Assembly: GCA_002171275.2 (NCBI GenBank)
Contig: NHFZ02000001.1
Location: 1-34,217, forward strand
DNA: 34,217 nt
DNA from: Pelagibacteraceae bacterium TMED124
GTDB taxonomy: Bacteria; Pseudomonadota; Alphaproteobacteria; Pelagibacterales; Pelagibacteraceae
Reading direction: 5' to 3'
Position numbers and translations under genes: made by a program. Positions 33,507 through 34,217 of this stretch are shown one piece after another. Every line of letters begins with the position of its first letter. The stretch's first letter is position 1. Under the pieces are notes generated by a model. That model was not told where the DNA came from. It did no database searches and worked only from the letters and a program-made list of their open reading frames with translations.

Positions 33507-34217
33507 GAAAAAGATTTATTAATTGGTTAGTTAAAAAAGCTAGTTTGAATGAAAAGATAATCCTATTAACTGGAGATCTTGGTTATTCGGTATTAGAGCC
33601 TTTTGCTGATAAATTCCCAGAACGTTTTATTAATGTTGGAGTTGCAGAACAAAATATGATAGGAATTGCATCAGGATTAGCTTCTGAAGGTTTTTTACCT
33701 TATGTATATTCAATAGGAATTTTTCCCACTTTTAGATGTGCTGAACAATTAAGAAATGACGTGGATTACCATCAGCTACCAGTTGTTACATGTACTGTAG
33801 GATCTGGTGTTGCTTATGGAAATCTTGGTTATAGTCATCATGCTATTCAAGATTTAGGTTTAATGAGGCTTCTACCAAATACAATAATTTCTACTCCAAG
33901 TGATCCATTAGAAGTTGAAAAAATATTAGACTATCACCTATTAAATCCATCTCCTATGTATTTGAGAATGCACAAATCCGGAGAGCCAGCCTTGCATTCT
34001 AATTTGGAAAAAATACTACCTGGTGAATTGTATCCACTGTATAATCCAAAAACTATTGAAAATTTATATCCTGAAATTTGTATTATTGTTTGTGGTTTTA
34101 TTTCCTTTGAAGTGATTAATATTATGAAGAGATTAAATATTAATATCCCTGTATATTCATTACCAATGTGGGGACAAGGTTTTACTTCTAATTTAAAGAA
34201 AGAAATAAATAAATATA
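33503..34217 (+). CDS. Transketolase, C-terminal subunit (3' end outside window)
   Basis: The frame opens with ATG 33503, overlapping the previous stop by four bases, and stays open for 238 codons to the window edge. It encodes the pyrimidine-binding (PYR) half: LTGDLGYSV, then FINVGVAEQNMIGIASGLA carrying the catalytic Glu that activates TPP. Later stretches such as YSHHAIQDLGLMRLLPN and the substrate-contacting YLRMHKSGEPA follow. The C-terminal transketolase domain is cut at the edge. The tight overlap with the N-subunit implies a 1:1 complex. Substrate is unknown; see the neighbouring entry. Confidence 0.93.
   Translation, partial: MRKRFINWLVKKASLNEKIILLTGDLGYSVLEPFADKFPERFINVGVAEQNMIGIASGLASEGFLPYVYSIGIFPTFRCAEQLRNDVDYHQLPVVTCTVGSGVAYGNLGYSHHAIQDLGLMRLLPNTIISTPSDPLEVEKILDYHLLNPSPMYLRMHKSGEPALHSNLEKILPGELYPLYNPKTIENLYPEICIIVCGFISFEVINIMKRLNINIPVYSLPMWGQGFTSNLKKEINKY

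Noticed and set aside
1..34217. CRISPR arrays, insertion sequences, transposases or integrase genes
   Set aside because: None found on reading both strands; no regularly spaced repeats or transposase motifs are visible.

Overview
The window looks like a high-light-type Prochlorococcus (picocyanobacterial) chromosome. It is strongly AT-rich throughout. The left edge carries a cyanobacterial-type FtsH, argF and a LexA with a cyanobacterial LexA-box-like operator, and the rest is a cell-surface polysaccharide island of the kind known from Prochlorococcus. The assignment rests on protein style and gene content, not on a database search.

Layout. (1) 1-3168: core genes ftsH (5' end outside the window), argF and lexA, all on +, visibly richer in G+C than what follows. 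(2) 3180-9902: a predicted outer-membrane barrel protein (-), then a + block with a Wza-like exporter, a Wzc-like co-polymerase without a working kinase, an RmlC-type epimerase, a sugar SDR and a GT2 glycosyltransferase. (3) 9903-11580: an intact tRNA-Ala(GGC), one GT25 glycosyltransferase, and a decayed tRNA with anticodon CGT whose 3' half is nearly identical to that of the tRNA-Ala. (4) 11590-17154 (-): a tight seven-gene operon with a NeuB-type synthase, a HAD-SIS fusion, a TIM-barrel sugar isomerase/epimerase, a NeuA-type cytidylyltransferase and three SDRs. This reads as a pathway to a CMP-activated ulosonic acid. (5) 17292-23010: GDP- and CDP-deoxysugar genes on both strands (gmd, a gmd paralogue, rfbH, fcl, a sugar formyltransferase). 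(6) 23361-25796: a PQQ-type sugar dehydrogenase homologue and a convergent GT2. (7) 26177-34217 (+): a GNAT-aminotransferase fusion, an ABC flippase, a sialyltransferase-like protein, rfbF, rfbG, and a split transketolase running off the right edge.

How the genes work together. Three nucleotide-sugar streams can be traced. The GDP stream is Gmd to GDP-4-keto-6-deoxymannose, then fucose (Fcl), possibly rhamnose (gmd paralogue), and perosamine-like amino sugars (aminotransferase fusion plus N-acyl or N-formyl caps). The CDP stream is RfbF, RfbG, RfbH to CDP-4-keto-3,6-dideoxyhexose, perhaps branched by the transketolase pair. The CMP stream is the seven-gene operon, with a GT52/GT38-like protein as a candidate transferase. 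Assembly would use GT2/GT25 enzymes, the ABC flippase and the Wza/Wzc-type exporter. No initiating phosphosugar transferase, Wzx or Wzy is visible in the window.

The least ordinary parts are the seven-gene ulosonate operon, the tRNA/pseudo-tRNA-flanked GT25 cassette, the GNAT-aminotransferase fusion, and the split transketolase next to the CDP-hexose genes.
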